A DNA stretch of 64,000 bases from Diphasiastrum complanatum (taxonomy: Eukaryota > Streptophyta > Lycopodiopsida > Lycopodiales > Lycopodiaceae): contig CM055094.1 in NCBI GenBank assembly GCA_029204225.1, positions 17,628,625 through 17,692,624 of the forward strand. Reading direction: 5' to 3'. The first letter of the stretch is position 1. Each line of letters begins with the position of its first letter. Below are positions 45,691-58,229 of the stretch, one piece after another. The notes beneath the pieces are model-generated. The model saw nothing but the letters and a program-made list of their open reading frames with translations, made no database searches and was not told the origin of the DNA. The translations under genes and the position numbers were made by a program.

Positions 45691-46389
45691 AATGGAACCA
45701 TCAGAGTTGATCTTCTTCTTGAAGATCCACTTGTTGTCGATAACTCTCTTGTGAGTGGAGAAGTCGACCAGTGTCCAGGTTTGATTCATCAAAAGTGAGT
45801 TGTACTCGCTTTCCATAGCTTTTTGCCACTTCACAACATCCTTGGACCTAATTGCTTCCCATAGATGCTTTTTTTTTATGGAATGTGATTTTGGAGACTT
45901 GCCTCTAGAGTGCTTCCCATAGATGCATGATTCACAAAAAAAAGATTTCCTATCTAATAAAGACGGGAAATTCAAACCATCAACTGAATTATTACAACGC
46001 ATATAAGAAAGCGATCTTGTATTCATGTGTCCAAATCGATTATGCCACATAACAACACTGTCGTTTACATTTTCATTAGAGATACTAGCTAATGCAACTG
46101 AATTAGAGAGTACGTAAAGATTTGCGACTCTAGTGCATGTAGTCAAAGTAGTATCTTCCTCGAGTATTGTACACTGTTCAGATGAGAAAGTAACAGTGTA
46201 GCCCTCATCAATTATCTTAGAGACTGATAACAGGTTCTTTGACAACTGTGGAACATGAAACACGTTAGGAACACAAATGGACAGATTGTTGTTGAAGCTG
46301 ATCTTCACTACTTCTTTGCCCTCCACGCGTATGCTGCTAGAATCTCCAAGGTAGATAAATTGGTCTCTGCTGTAAGCTGTGTACTCCAT
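45682..46389 (-). CDS. Copia-4 protease-to-RT ORF with integrase deleted in frame
   Basis: A 235-codon frame. It begins just after the protease motif (LDSGATYHM lies at about 46405-46435, before a stop). It runs through the GAG-preintegrase domain (LSKNLLSVSKII, VMWHNRFGHMNTRSLSYM, FFCESCIYGKHSRGKSPKS) and then, without any integrase core, into HLWEAIRSKDVVKWQKAMES and LMNQTWTLVDFSTHKRVIDN, the normal stretch before RT. No RSDNGGEY or GVAERKNR block exists anywhere in the element. A 16-bp word, TGCTTCCCATAGATGC, occurs exactly at both sides of the junction (45853-45868 and 45911-45926). Confidence 0.8.
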   Translation of the reverse strand: MEYTAYSRDQFIYLGDSSSIRVEGKEVVKISFNNNLSICVPNVFHVPQLSKNLLSVSKIIDEGYTVTFSSEQCTILEEDTTLTTCTRVANLYVLSNSVALASISNENVNDSVVMWHNRFGHMNTRSLSYMRCNNSVDGLNFPSLLDRKSFFCESCIYGKHSRGKSPKSHSIKKKHLWEAIRSKDVVKWQKAMESEYNSLLMNQTWTLVDFSTHKRVIDNKWIFKKKINSDGSIAK

Positions 46390-46439
46390 AAATCATTCTT
46401 TGCGAGAGGTCATGTGTTAGGTAGCGCCGCTATCCAGGT

Positions 46440-47260
46440 ACCAGCTATCACAGTCTTCGTTGCTGCTATTGTAAGCCATTAACAAATGTGTATTTGGCTC
46501 CTTGAATTCCGCTGTGTTGGAGGAGTCTGGTTGTTGCTGCTGTTGTTGCTTCTTTGCCTCGTTGTAGATGCGGATGCGACACTCCTTGATGTCGTGATTG
46601 GCTCTCTTGCAATATCTACAAAAAAGCTTCTTGCGTGATCCACCATGCTCACCTCGAGTGTGAGGCTTATGTTGTTGCTACTGCACTTGACTCTTGCCCT
46701 TGGAATAGTCTTTCTTCTTCGTGTATAGAGCCATGGATTTGTCTTTGATGGATAGGCTGCTAGTCTTTCTCTGCATTTCTTCTTGAAGAAGATGACCAAT
46801 CACCTTCTGAAGGGTGAGGTGCGATTGTGTGGAGATCATCACCACAAAGTGCTCATAGGACTTTGGAAGAGAAGAAAACAAGGTCATGATGAAATAATCA
46901 TCTGAATAGAACATCCTACAGCTGATAACTGATCTAACAGGGATTTGAAGCTATTGATGTGAGAAGTGATGGTAGTAGAATCATACATGCTAAGAGTAAA
47001 GAATTTCTAAGATGTAATCTCGTGGTTACATCATGGGTCTCATAGAGACTTGATAGCAAGTCCAGTGCTTCCTTAGAGGTTTTGCACGTGGTAACGTGAG
47101 ATATTTGGGAGTCGGCCAGATTGAGTGTGATACATACTAAGGCCTTCTGATCTTTGATCCTCCAGGTCTTTGCTTGATCAGAAGTTGGAACCATTGAACT
47201 TGTCAATGACTCTAGCTTCACTAAGTGATGAAGATGAAGAGCTACCTATATGAGACATAA
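46440..47260 (-). pseudogene. Copia-4 gag (broken)
   Basis: Starts MSHIGSSSSSSLSEARVIDK at about 47258. After a frame change it shows KALVCITLNLADSQISHV, then TRLHLRNSLL, a frame with LFSSLPKSYEHFVVMI, and a CX2CX4HX4C knuckle (CRYCKRANHDIKEC, about 46580-46625). At least three frame changes separate these parts. The coding content is clearly gag, but no continuous product is possible. Confidence 0.87.
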
Positions 47261-47302
47261 TAATAGTATACAAATAGAACAAACTCGGTTTATTTGAGCT
47301 AC

Positions 47303-47314
47303 GCTCTGATACCA
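47303..47314 (-). other. Copia-4 tRNA-iMet primer-binding site
   Basis: The minus strand reads TGGTATCAGAGC exactly. Three bases separate it from the LTR edge at 47318. Confidence 0.92.
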
Positions 47315-47317
47315 ATC

Positions 47318-47651
47318 TGATGGGGCAAGGGAGATAGAAGAACGTGAACAGAGAAGAGAGCAGAATTATTGCGGAATAGCTCGCCCATTCTAATCGGCTG
47401 CTAGGTGCCAAAAACAGTCTAATAGACAGTTTATGCTAAATGTAATCACAGCTTTAAGTGTTTTGATTGCCCAACAGGATCTTAACAATTAACTCATACT
47501 CTAAAACAAGAGTACAGTCCACCGAAGAGATTAGAGATGGCTTGTATGTTGTACTACTAAAATCAGATTCAACGTGAAGTATAGTTCTGAAATAAATGGA
47601 AGAGCAGTATGATATGGCGAGCTCCTCAGGTGTCGAAGACAACCATCGTCA
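47318..47651 (-). repeat. Copia-4 truncated 5' LTR
   Basis: Matches the first 330 bp of the left LTR with about 20 differences, then stops abruptly at about 47651 where unrelated sequence begins. The missing part is the distal two thirds. Confidence 0.9.
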
Positions 47652-48500
<849 letters not shown>

Positions 48501-48840
48501 GGATGATGTTTGATGCATATCCCTCCTGGCTATACTTCTGTACATAAGAGCAAAATGCTTGATAATATTTGTGCTGGTTTTTTTCAACTAGTAGACTATG
48601 TAACAACACTTTCTTGTATTCTTTCATACGTTATAAACATTGCATGGAGGGCTTTTTCAAATTTTGCAAAGCTTGCTCGGCAAGCTTCTCATTTAATGAT
48701 GGGGATTGTTCTACCTATCAAGGCTAAGATCTGACGGTGTGCATTATCATCAATTGGGTGCCTCGTGGTGGCCTCAAAAAGCTATAAAAAAGCTGCAGAG
48801 ACAACATACTTCCACCTCTGGCTTTTACAGCATTGCTTTT

Positions 48841-49179
<339 letters not shown>

Positions 49180-49689
49180 ATTCAACTAGTTTAATTGTTT
49201 GATCTTGGCAATTTTGAGGCCAAAATCATATTAGAGATAGATTTTTTTTATGTCAATAAAGACCCAAATAGTGTTTGTACTATTTTTGGCAAGTAGATAA
49301 GTGGATGAGGTCTATTTTGAACCCATTATAATTGGCTAATTTCATACATTACATCTAGACTAGAATTTCTAGGTCATTTGGTGAGATACCAAGAAATTAC
49401 CATTTAGGTTAAGTTTGGGGCAAGTGGTCAAATGACATTTGAGCAACTATAAATAGCAATATTAGGTGGAAAACAAATCAGTGTATTCTCTTTTGATGTA
49501 GAGAACTCATCTCTTATGATTCTATGTCCATCTCATGTGTATTTCTCTTAATATCTTGGTTTTTTTTGTGTAGAATGTTGATTTTCACAGATTTTACATT
49601 TTGTTGTTTTTAGTCATTATTTCACACCCATGTTTTGAATTTCATTTTTCAATTTATCAAACCAGTTTTGTCTGTATCTTTTAGTGGGG

Positions 49690-50170
49690 ATTACAAAGTC
49701 GATCCAAGTCCAAAAGTACTTGGGTCTCGTCATCAATGGAATGAATCAGAACAAAAAAATATTACTGCAACATTTTGTGAGGGTGCCAAAGAATTTAATT
49801 GAATCAAATTTCATTCAAGTTCATTTGGTTGGAGCTCTTATATTCAATGACATATTGTAGTCTAAAGTGTATTTTAGTTATCCCAACATTTGAAATGATC
49901 CAGATTTAACCACTACCATAATTCATACAATAATAGCTAAATCTGGTAATAGTCTTCCCAAGATTCTCAACTTTGATAATACTGTCAGAGAAAATAAAAA
50001 TCAAACAATGTTGGCATATTTGTCGATGTTGGCTGCTTTCAAAATTTCCATGAGAATCAAAATAGGATATGTATTAGTGGGTCACACTCAAGATCATATT
50101 GGTCAAATGTCTAGCTGTTGTTTTGAAAGGCTGAGACACAAAAAAGCCTTTTCTTTATTAGTACTATAGA
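49690..50170 (+). pseudogene. DUF7869-type gene relic
   Basis: The plus strand reads, with stops and frame changes, VINGMNQNK, LLQHFVRVPKNLIESNFIQV then HLVGAL, VYFSYPN, a Pro-rich-free LPKILNFDNTVRENKNQT, LAYLSMLAAFKISMRIKIGY and VLVGHTQDHIGQM. Intact members carry the pair of signatures DNTxxENKN and GHTHDxIDQ with a preceding D/NGMDQxK block. Here His-Asp-Ile-Asp is degraded to QDHIGQ. The family is uncharacterised. Its nuclease-like spaced Asp/His motifs and multicopy nature suggest a mobile-element origin (inference). Confidence 0.7.
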
Positions 50171-50502
50171 GCATTATCGAGGATTTGGGCAAAAATTACA
50201 AAACTGTTAATTGATTACTCTTTTTTAGGATTTCACCCTTTTTTAAAAAAAAGATTTCACGTTTTTTTTGGGGAGACATTGATCCTGGAGGGCTACCCTT
50301 CAAAAGTGAGGTATTTTACAATGTTTGTGTTTATTATATTCGTCCAAATATAAAATAAGATTTTGCATTGATGCAAATATGTTTCTCATTTTTGTTTGTT
50401 TGTGTTAATGTAGAACGACAAAGATTGGAGTGACTCACATTCAGGTGAAAGCAATGGATTTGGCGATTATTCCAATAATGAGTAGCTTGTGTGTGTGTGC
50501 GC

Positions 50503-50583
<81 letters not shown>

Positions 50584-50662
50584 TGTGGATGTGCGCGCGC
50601 GCGCATATAAGATCATAGTCATAAACATAATCCAAAAAAATTGCAAAGTATACTTTTGTAAA

Positions 50663-50694
<32 letters not shown>
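50503..50694. repeat. (GA)n, (GC)n and (GT)n microsatellites
   Basis: GA array 50505-50580, an alternating GC stretch (GTGCGCGCGCGCGC, 50589-50603), then a GT array 50664-50694. Alternating purine-pyrimidine runs of this kind can adopt Z-DNA in principle. Confidence 0.97.
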
Positions 50695-50697
<3 letters not shown>

Positions 50698-50699
50698 AA

Positions 50700-51282
50700 A
50701 GCATAATTATAATCTAAACAAATTGCAAAAGTACATTTATAAAATGTATACAAGAAACTTATTGGATTTTAGAATTCCTTGCCTTTGTCCAGGTAAAATT
50801 TTGATATTATTGCTTTTCTAAAATTCAACATGTACTTGTGATGTAGTTTTCAAATCATGCATTGTTGTGATTTTTGAAAGCCTGAATCATGACATTTGTT
50901 GAATTAACAAATATGAAATGATCAAAGTCAACAATTACTTTTTAAATAAATACTAAACACAAATATTGATGTTCAAAATATCATTGATCATTCTATTCCA
51001 TTCAAGGTAAAGGAGACTAGGCTAGAAATCTAGTAGCATTTAATCTACTACTAGGAGCTTGATTGTTGCCTAACAATAGGCTGCATATGTACAAATCTTT
51101 CGCTTTAACATATATCCTACAGTGTGCCATGCTAGCTCTCAGTTGACAATGATAAATGCCTCAAGTATCATCAACTTTCTCTCAAGCTTGTGAATTTAAT
51201 AAATATTCTGAAAACAATTGGAAACTTAAAATGCTTGTGGTTTGGCGCCATGAGTCATTTTGTGTTTCTCATTTCCGACCAA
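50700..51282. other. 3' flank of the permease gene
   Basis: AT-rich sequence following the permease stop codon on the minus strand, so it should hold its 3' UTR. Nothing else recognised. Confidence 0.4.
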
Positions 51283-54200
51283 TCAATGGGTTTTTCGCTT
51301 ACCCGATGATGCCATAAGGACAGCAACTGCTACAACAAACATCAATAACATTGAAGCAAGCAAGACATATGTCTTACGCGAAGATCGATAATATTCTCTA
51401 AAAATTAGCACTCCCCAAACTGTGCTTACAAGTGGCATTGCCTGCAAAAAAAAAATTCATTACTGAATGACCAAGCAAAATGCACAATGAATGTTATATG
51501 AGTCACCTCTCATGAATCATTTTACAGCTTCAAAATAAAATCTCTACTCCAGGTTGTCCATGATCAGTCATACCTTAAATTATCTTCTGCTCATTTTCTA
51601 GTGTGGACTACAGGCTGCAACTTTAGTATTCAGACATTTCTTTTACATACAAAGAACTCAGCAAATGTTGTAAATCTGCAAGGGGGGACTGTAAGGCTTT
51701 GTCATGCAAGTTTTCAAAGCAATGCTACAGCCAATATATTGATAATATAATTCAAATGTGTTACAAGAAAGTATGTGAAGTACTTATGACACCAGAACCA
51801 AAAGTCTTACACAAGCACTTGCTGGTTTTTGTAGGAAAGGAAGGATGCTTAAACACAAAGAGCTTATTACAGTTAAGTGGCTTGTTTAGGGTGGCATGAA
51901 AAATTGGGAAGATAGACTAATAAGTAGATAGATGGACATAGATAATCTGGAAAGGAAAGGGTTATGTACCTCATAGAAACAGTTAAATTATAGGCGCAGT
52001 CTATGAGAAGAAGCTGATAAAATCCAAATTTAGTAAAGTTTTCGTCTGCTTTATGGGGCTTGAGGGTCCCTACACAACGGCAGAGCCCGAGGGCAGGGCT
52101 CAGAACCCATAAGCGGGTGAGAGCTTTACTGCTGCATAAAGCACTATACTTTAAAAAAAAAAAGCTCATTTCCTTATTGGCTTACACTCTTGATTATGCT
52201 GGGCTTTCCAGCATAATGCCTGGAATGGTCAGCATTGAAAGAGGGAGATCACACGTGATCATACCCTGCCAAAATAGAACAAAAAAATATGCCAGGTCTT
52301 TGCGTTTAGATAAAGCTCTGACTTTTTTTATTTGGAAATGTGACTAGTGCACAAATAGAATCAGTAGCAGTGAGAGCTATGAGGACACATGATGTGGAAA
52401 AAGCCCATAAATTGAACCCCTAATTTGGTTTTTCTTTCTGGAGAGCGAAAGAAGCTTGCCTTGAAAATGGGGAGTTGGTGGGGGGGGGGGAACCTACAAA
52501 GTTTTGACAAAGAATACCAACCTGCACAGCATCTGCAGCAGCATAACCTGCAGCTTGGCCACCCATAAATTGCAACCCATTTCCCAGACCACACAGTAGT
52601 CCAGCTAGTAGTGCCCAAGGCCGACCTTTCCAATCTGCTGCGTACTTTGAAAATGAAGACTTTGGCAATCCCAGAATAGGTTTATAAAGAAAAAATATGT
52701 TCAGGAAAACAGCCAAGACGAAGAAGGAAGTTGAGAAATAAAAGAAAGCTGTGTAGACCACTAAATGTGGCACTCCAGGTTTTAGTGTATGCCATTGATC
52801 GTTCGTTGCCACGTTGAATGCAGGAGAAAAGAGTGAGAAGCATCCACCGGCGAAAAAGATTATAAATAGACCAAGGATAGTGCTTGAGGCTGTATCCTGT
52901 TCATGTAACAACTCCAGCAATAAGTTAGTTGATCAATCGTGAGTATAATATTGTGTCACATTGTAAAATTCACGTCATGATTTATGACACATTACAAAAT
53001 TTAAGTCATGATCATGATAACTGCTATCAAGTGAGGACGTATATGTTACCTTAATTGCTCGTCGTTTTTCCAGCTGTTTAAGAAATTCTGCAGTTCCCCC
53101 GATAGGTTTACCCTCACTTGAGGTTAATTTATCTCCATCAAGCTTCTTATCTATATCAAAAGAGTTTCCTACAGAGAATGTCGCAAACAGATTACATAAT
53201 GTGAAGACATAGTAAAGAGCTATACATGTAGAAATCTCAAACATGAAGGGGAAAATTCAGATTCTATTGAAATGCAATTTGGATCATAAAGGTCAGAGAA
53301 AATTGAACACATAGAATGACAAGACACAATACAGGGAAATTATGAAGAGCATACTGTTACCAATAGTTTTAGCTGCAGATTCTAAATTATCCAAATTGCT
53401 TGATCCATCCGTGAAACTGATCAAAGAACAAATCAAGAAATAAGAACGAAGGAACTCCTGTGTTCTCTATAAGGTTAAGAGCTATACTTTAAATATAATG
53501 CATGAAAAATTACCCCACGACAATAAGGCTAAATTTGATATGGTAAACCGCGATTGATGAATAAGGGGTGTAAAACCACCATACTGTTTTAGCTACATTT
53601 CAGCTAACAAAATCAACTCCTTTCTATGTAGCATTAGTCTCTATTGGTTCTTTGTACTCTAAAACTTACACAAGCTTTTAGATCAAACTTCAAGCTCAAA
53701 CTTTTATACTATATTGACATACTTGTCCTTGTGCGAATCTCCAATCTGAGCCTTTTCTAACTTGGCATTATTGTCAGCCATATTTGAAGCATGTAAGGCT
53801 GATCCTAAAAAGACTGCAACCAAAAAACATGCTACTCCAGGAAACAGGATTTCTGCACGGTTTATTCGGGCATCGAGGAAATAGTTCATTGTGGTACCTG
53901 TCACCACATAAGTTTGACAATGACATGTTATCGGATAGCAGAAATTCAAAGTTGAAAAAGTGGAAATTTGACTGATTGAAAATAAAACCATCAATGGTTA
54001 ATCAAAAGATTCAAAAAGTGAAGGAAGGAGCATACCAGCAACAACTGTCAAGCTACAGGAGATAACCTCTGCAACTGAAAGCCCTACAAATGCTAATGCA
54101 TATTGGAGTGAAAGATTCCCCAAGCACAAAACCACACCACCAGCCATTGCAAAGGCGACCGAAGGACCATTATCCTGTAGCAGACCAGGGAAAGAACATG

Positions 54201-54616
54201 AAGGACTTCGATTGTAAACATTTCTTATCCTTGGACTGAATCTCCTCTGTTGATTCTTATTTACCCAAACTCAAAACATGCCATTTTGAGTCAAAACTTT
54301 TCTCCTATGACAGTTCTGATTTAGCTGAACAATATCTAACTACAACCACAGGGCATTGCCTTCTCTGCAATGAGTTTACCTGTTTCAGTTGTGTCAGAAA
54401 GTTTGGAGTTTCTGGAGTGCTGCTTCCAATCTGGCCCAGTGTGAAAGCGATAAGGATTGCAGCAAGGTAGTTGGTGATGCAGTAATCAAGATAAGTGTGC
54501 TGAGGAAGACGACCTTTTCTCTCTAAGAAGTTCATGATGGCTGGCCATGTCCCCAAAAAGAATAAAGAGACAAGCATCAAAGCTATGGCGCCACCCTTGT
54601 CCTCAACCAGATACAT
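51283..54616 (-). CDS. Ureide permease (UPS family), complete seven-exon gene
   Basis: Exons on the minus strand: 54616-54380, 54174-54036, 53897-53723, 53416-53361, 53168-53050, 52896-52522 and 51441-51283. All introns are GT-AG, phases match, and the total is 1260 nt (419 residues plus TGA). The protein opens MYLVEDKGGAIALMLVSLFF then HTYLDYCITNYLAAILIAFT, the UPS signature. It has about ten hydrophobic segments: two in exon 1, two in exon 2, one in exon 3, three or four in exon 6, two in exon 7. A hydrophilic loop of about 80 residues (exons 3-5) lies after segment 5. Other UPS blocks are NYFLDARINRAEILFPGVAC, SLFSPAFNVATNDQWHTL, VYTAFFYFSTS, LPKSSF and GNGLQFMGGQAAGYAAADAV. It should be a plasma-membrane, proton-coupled carrier for allantoin, other ureides and uracil-type bases. 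The start is the Met at 54616; a CAG just upstream could end a 5' UTR intron. No lesion seen. Confidence 0.93.
52060..52165 (+). repeat. Possible SINE-like insert in the last permease intron
   Basis: A GC-richer stretch with GAGCCCGAGGGCAGG (shared with 41058) and ending in an A11 run at 52153 inside the 1.08-kb intron 51442-52521. A nearby hairpin (ATGCTGG ... CCAGCAT, 52197-52216) follows. A short poly-A retroposon is the simplest reading. No box A/B promoter was verified. Confidence 0.35.
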
Positions 54617-56290
54617 CTTCACCTGATGAGAGGATGCCAAATTCTTCGCCAAAAAAAGGAAGACTATATCTGCAGAATAACCTCACGGTGTCACATGATC
54701 TGCCACAGCACATAAATCACTATCCTGCAACTATATTGTACCTTAGTCATTGAACACAGCTGCAAAACATTTGAAGAAAAATCACTGTCTATATCTCCTT
54801 CCATTGCTTTTTCAGAGCTAAGAACTGTGAATAAGAATTCAAGGCTCAATCAATGATCATACCCAGTTATCAATCCATAAAGCTTACTCCTTCAATCCAC
54901 ATAAAAAAAGAAAGTACCTAATTCCTTCAAATTAACATTGAAATCCCCCAGTGCACAAAAGCTTGATATTCTTACATAGAATGCTAAGTCTCAGAAAGTC
55001 TCATTGAAAAATCAAAACCCAACAAACAGATCAAACCTGTGGTCGAGGAAATATTAGTATCTAAGGCGAGTTTTAACAAGCTTTGCTCTTGGTCTAACCA
55101 AGAATAGCAAGAGTTCTCAAAAAAATAGGCAATAAACCACAACCAGAGACACAGTCTTATGCAGAAGTGGAGGATAGGTTTTTGAAGTTAAGCCTTCGTT
55201 ATTCTTTTCTGCATCAGGCCAGAATCTGGTCCTGTTAGACCAGGAAATGAGTTTAAAAAAAAGCATATAACATGGATTCTTCCATCTACTGAAGATCCAC
55301 GGGCAAAATTTTCTCATTCAGGGACTTTGCATGCTCTCTATCATCTCTTTTGCAGATTGATCAAATTGAACATGCACAGTCGATTTGTTCTTTCCTTAGC
55401 TTCTTATCTTTGCTAATTACTTTCCAGCCAGACGCTACTAAAAATAAGTATGAGCGTAACCTGCACAATAATGGAAGAACAGATAATTTCCTAGTTCATG
55501 AAGTTAACGCCCATGCAATTGTGATAATAGCTGCAAACTATGTTCATTTATAAGATAACCTGCCCAAACTCTCTGCTCATAAAATACCAACCAGGTATCT
55601 AGCTGATCTTACTGCAACAATACCGGGCTCACCTAAAAAATCTAAGGAGAAGCAGGATTAGGCATATGAAGCCGCATATCAAGCAAGCACAAAAAAAGAA
55701 TTGCTTCTAATCCAGAGGGAAAATCCCAAACAAGTGAGGCTCTCATATCTCAATCCTTTTTGGGAAAGAACTTGTCACTGCTGTTGAAAGCCTAGATTTG
55801 AAGCTGCTCAGAGCCTTGGCATCCTGATGCTCTTTGCCTTGCAATTGGACAGAGGTACATATGACTTCTATCGTTGACAGTCATGTGTCTGATAGATGGG
55901 TTGTTCGCAAAAAGCTGGGGGCCATGGCCGAGGCGGCCTCAATTCTGTTGCTTTCTGTGCCAAAAACAAGTCCACCCCAAGACATGAGCAAGCCTTTGAC
56001 TCTTGTCCAAAACACTAAATAAGCAGACTGCTATTTTAGAAATTTGCAACCTGCTATCCTAGCCATGCAGAGACAAGGAGTAGAAGCAATCAGCCGTAGC
56101 TTCAGACAAAAGACCCAATTCTTTCCCCTTCCGGCTTGGTAGATGAAAAAAACCAAAGCCAAATTTAGCCCTTCCCTCACAGCCCACTTGGAGATCTTTC
56201 CAGGCTCGCAATTCTGATGCTTTTCTTGTGTAACGATTCCACCTTTTGACAGCATTGGTAGAATGGAATGCATGGAAAAGGTGGGTTCAG
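54617..56290. other. Upstream region of the permease gene
   Basis: This should contain the promoter and 5' UTR of the minus-strand permease gene. Short ORFs here show no domain. I found no clear TATA box close to the start. Confidence 0.4.
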
Positions 56291-56298
56291 AGAGATTC

Positions 56299-56420
56299 AG
56301 GGGAGCAGTAGGTCAGGGAGATAATAGATTCAAGGGAGCAGTAGGTCAGGAGAATCTTTGACTTTGGAAGCCCTATGTGGGTCCTCCTGACTTTGGAAGC
56401 CCTATGTGGGTCCTTGTCAA
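56299..56420. repeat. Two adjacent small tandem duplications
   Basis: GGGAGCAGTAGGTCAGG occurs at 56301 and 56334 (period 33). GACTTTGGAAGCCCTATG and the following 11 bp occur at 56360 and 56389 (period 29). Confidence 0.93.
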
Positions 56421-56584
56421 TGCAGTGCCATCATCCATGATCCATGGGTTTCCAGCTCATAATTTCATTCCAATGATTCATGATCTCAAATCTTAACATG
56501 CTAATATAAGGTTCTATATAATTTAGAACTCAATGCATACTCTATGCATAGCGTGCACTATTTGTAAGCAACTATAGAAATGTA

Positions 56585-56796
56585 TCTCTCTCTCTCTCTC
56601 TCTCTCATCCACATGAAGCTTTTGTGGATGAGTGGTGGCCAATCCTAAAGCACATCTAGGTTATCTAGCTTGTGCTACCACGGCCAAAAAATTTGCCCCA
56701 TGTGGGCAAAGGCCATTTTTTGGTGCCAATTCCTAGTTGTGCAATTCTTAGTTGCATAGCTAGGAACTAGCTTCTTCATGTGTGCCCCCCACCACC

Positions 56797-56858
<62 letters not shown>

Positions 56859-56980
56859 TAGAATGTCTACCGTTCAATCTAGTATTCACCTCAAAAAACC
56901 GCCAGCATCCCCAAGGTCACTAAGATTTTAGATCACATGTGGCCCAATGGAAAGGTAGGAATCTCTTTTGCTCCACAACA

Positions 56981-57036
<56 letters not shown>
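56585..57036. repeat. Cluster of (CT)n and (CA)n microsatellites
   Basis: CT arrays at 56585-56606, 56801-56855 and 56984-57012, the last continuing into a CA array to 57036. The intervening sequence has no coding signal. Confidence 0.96.
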
Positions 57037-57038
<2 letters not shown>

Positions 57039-57751
57039 CTTGGCATGATGATGGCTATCACATTATCCCATCATCCAATAGGAACTAAGGAGTGTACTTG
57101 AGCTAGAAGCTTAGCACATATGAAAATTGAGACTCATTTAGACTTTGCTCTTTAAATAGCTCTTTAGCCATTTTGAGTGCTCCAACTTCCATGACATTCA
57201 ATGTGATATCATTAGTTTTAAGCACCAATCTAAAATTGCAAATGATGATGATGGCTTTATTTCAAGTCCTACACCAAGGATCAAAGACTAGGCAACCGCA
57301 ACAAGGAAACAAAAGAGAATCGGATGGTGGATAATCGAACCAAACCAAACCTAAATCGATTGAATCTAGCCCCCAAGCTATAAATCAATTACCCTCAATA
57401 GGTTAGTTTTGACTATTAAAAAATCATAAAAATAGCTTTTTTTGAAGTCAAAATACATGTTTTGTTTTTGTTTCTTTTTTTGTGCTCTACGCAAAAAAAC
57501 ATGTTTTGGTGCAAAAATGACAAAACTGCTAAATGGTTATTCTCTTCTAGTATTTTGAACCGTTTCAAAAGTTTTCACGTTTATTTTGAAAATGATAGTT
57601 TGGAGATTTGTCGTAAAGCGGTGGTCGTCAGCGTAGCGGAGGCTTGGTTGCTCAGAGCGTAGGCGTGTAGGAACGGAAATGCAACAATTAGCAGCAGAAA
57701 TATTCAAGTAGAAGAATTCATACAGTTTGTGCAAATGAACGACGCAGTAGT
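57037..57751. other. No gene recognised
   Basis: AT-rich sequence with small chance ORFs (57462-57662 plus, 57537-57794 minus). Confidence 0.35.
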
Positions 57752-58113
57752 GAGACAAAAATTGCACTCTGATAAATATCAACAGTGAGTACAATGGCTT
57801 GAAGTAATAACTTCAGCTTGCTGAGCGTGATAACGCTGGCTACAGATAACTCTGACTGAAAAATTTCAAAAATTAACACTTACATAGTTTGTTTCAGGTA
57901 ATATAGAGATTTACAAGAGAGGAGATATCTGAGACAAGAATTGCACTCTGATAAATATCAACAGTGAGTACAATGGCTTGAAGTAATAACTTTAGCTTGC
58001 TGAGCGTGATAACGCTGGCTACAGATAACTCTGATTGAAAGAAAAATTTCAAAAATTAACACTTACATAGTTTGTTTCAGCTAATATAGAGATTTACAAG
58101 AGAGGAAATATCT
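57752..58113. repeat. Tandem duplication of about 180 bp
   Basis: Copy 1 57752-57930 and copy 2 57931-58113, head to tail. They differ at only a handful of positions plus a 4-bp insertion (GAAA) in copy 2. Confidence 0.95.
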
Positions 58114-58229
58114 TACAACCCTTTAAGGCTATTTATGCCAATCTTTGCATATGTACAAAAGTTGGTAACCGTCATCCGCTTTTGGGATATTTGTTTGTCC
58201 AGCTATTTTAGGGTTACTCATCCATTGGC

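Larger units (their letters stand above)
42899..47651 (-). mobile_element. Copia-4: copia element lacking integrase, one LTR truncated
   Basis: A minus-strand copia element. Right to left: truncated 5' LTR (47318-47651), exact PBS (47303-47314), gag with zinc knuckle, protease, GAG-preintegrase fused directly to the start of RT, RT, RNase H, polypurine tract (44281-44292) and a full 3' LTR (42899-44280). The two LTRs match over about 334 bp. The remaining 1 kb of the 5' LTR, which should hold the promoter-bearing U3 part, is missing, so this copy probably cannot be transcribed from its own LTR. Confidence 0.9.

Noticed and set aside
54617-54652. Extension of the permease start to 54652
   Set aside because: The only upstream initiation codon in that frame is TTG. 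A likely splice acceptor lies just before the Met at 54616, where UPS proteins normally begin.
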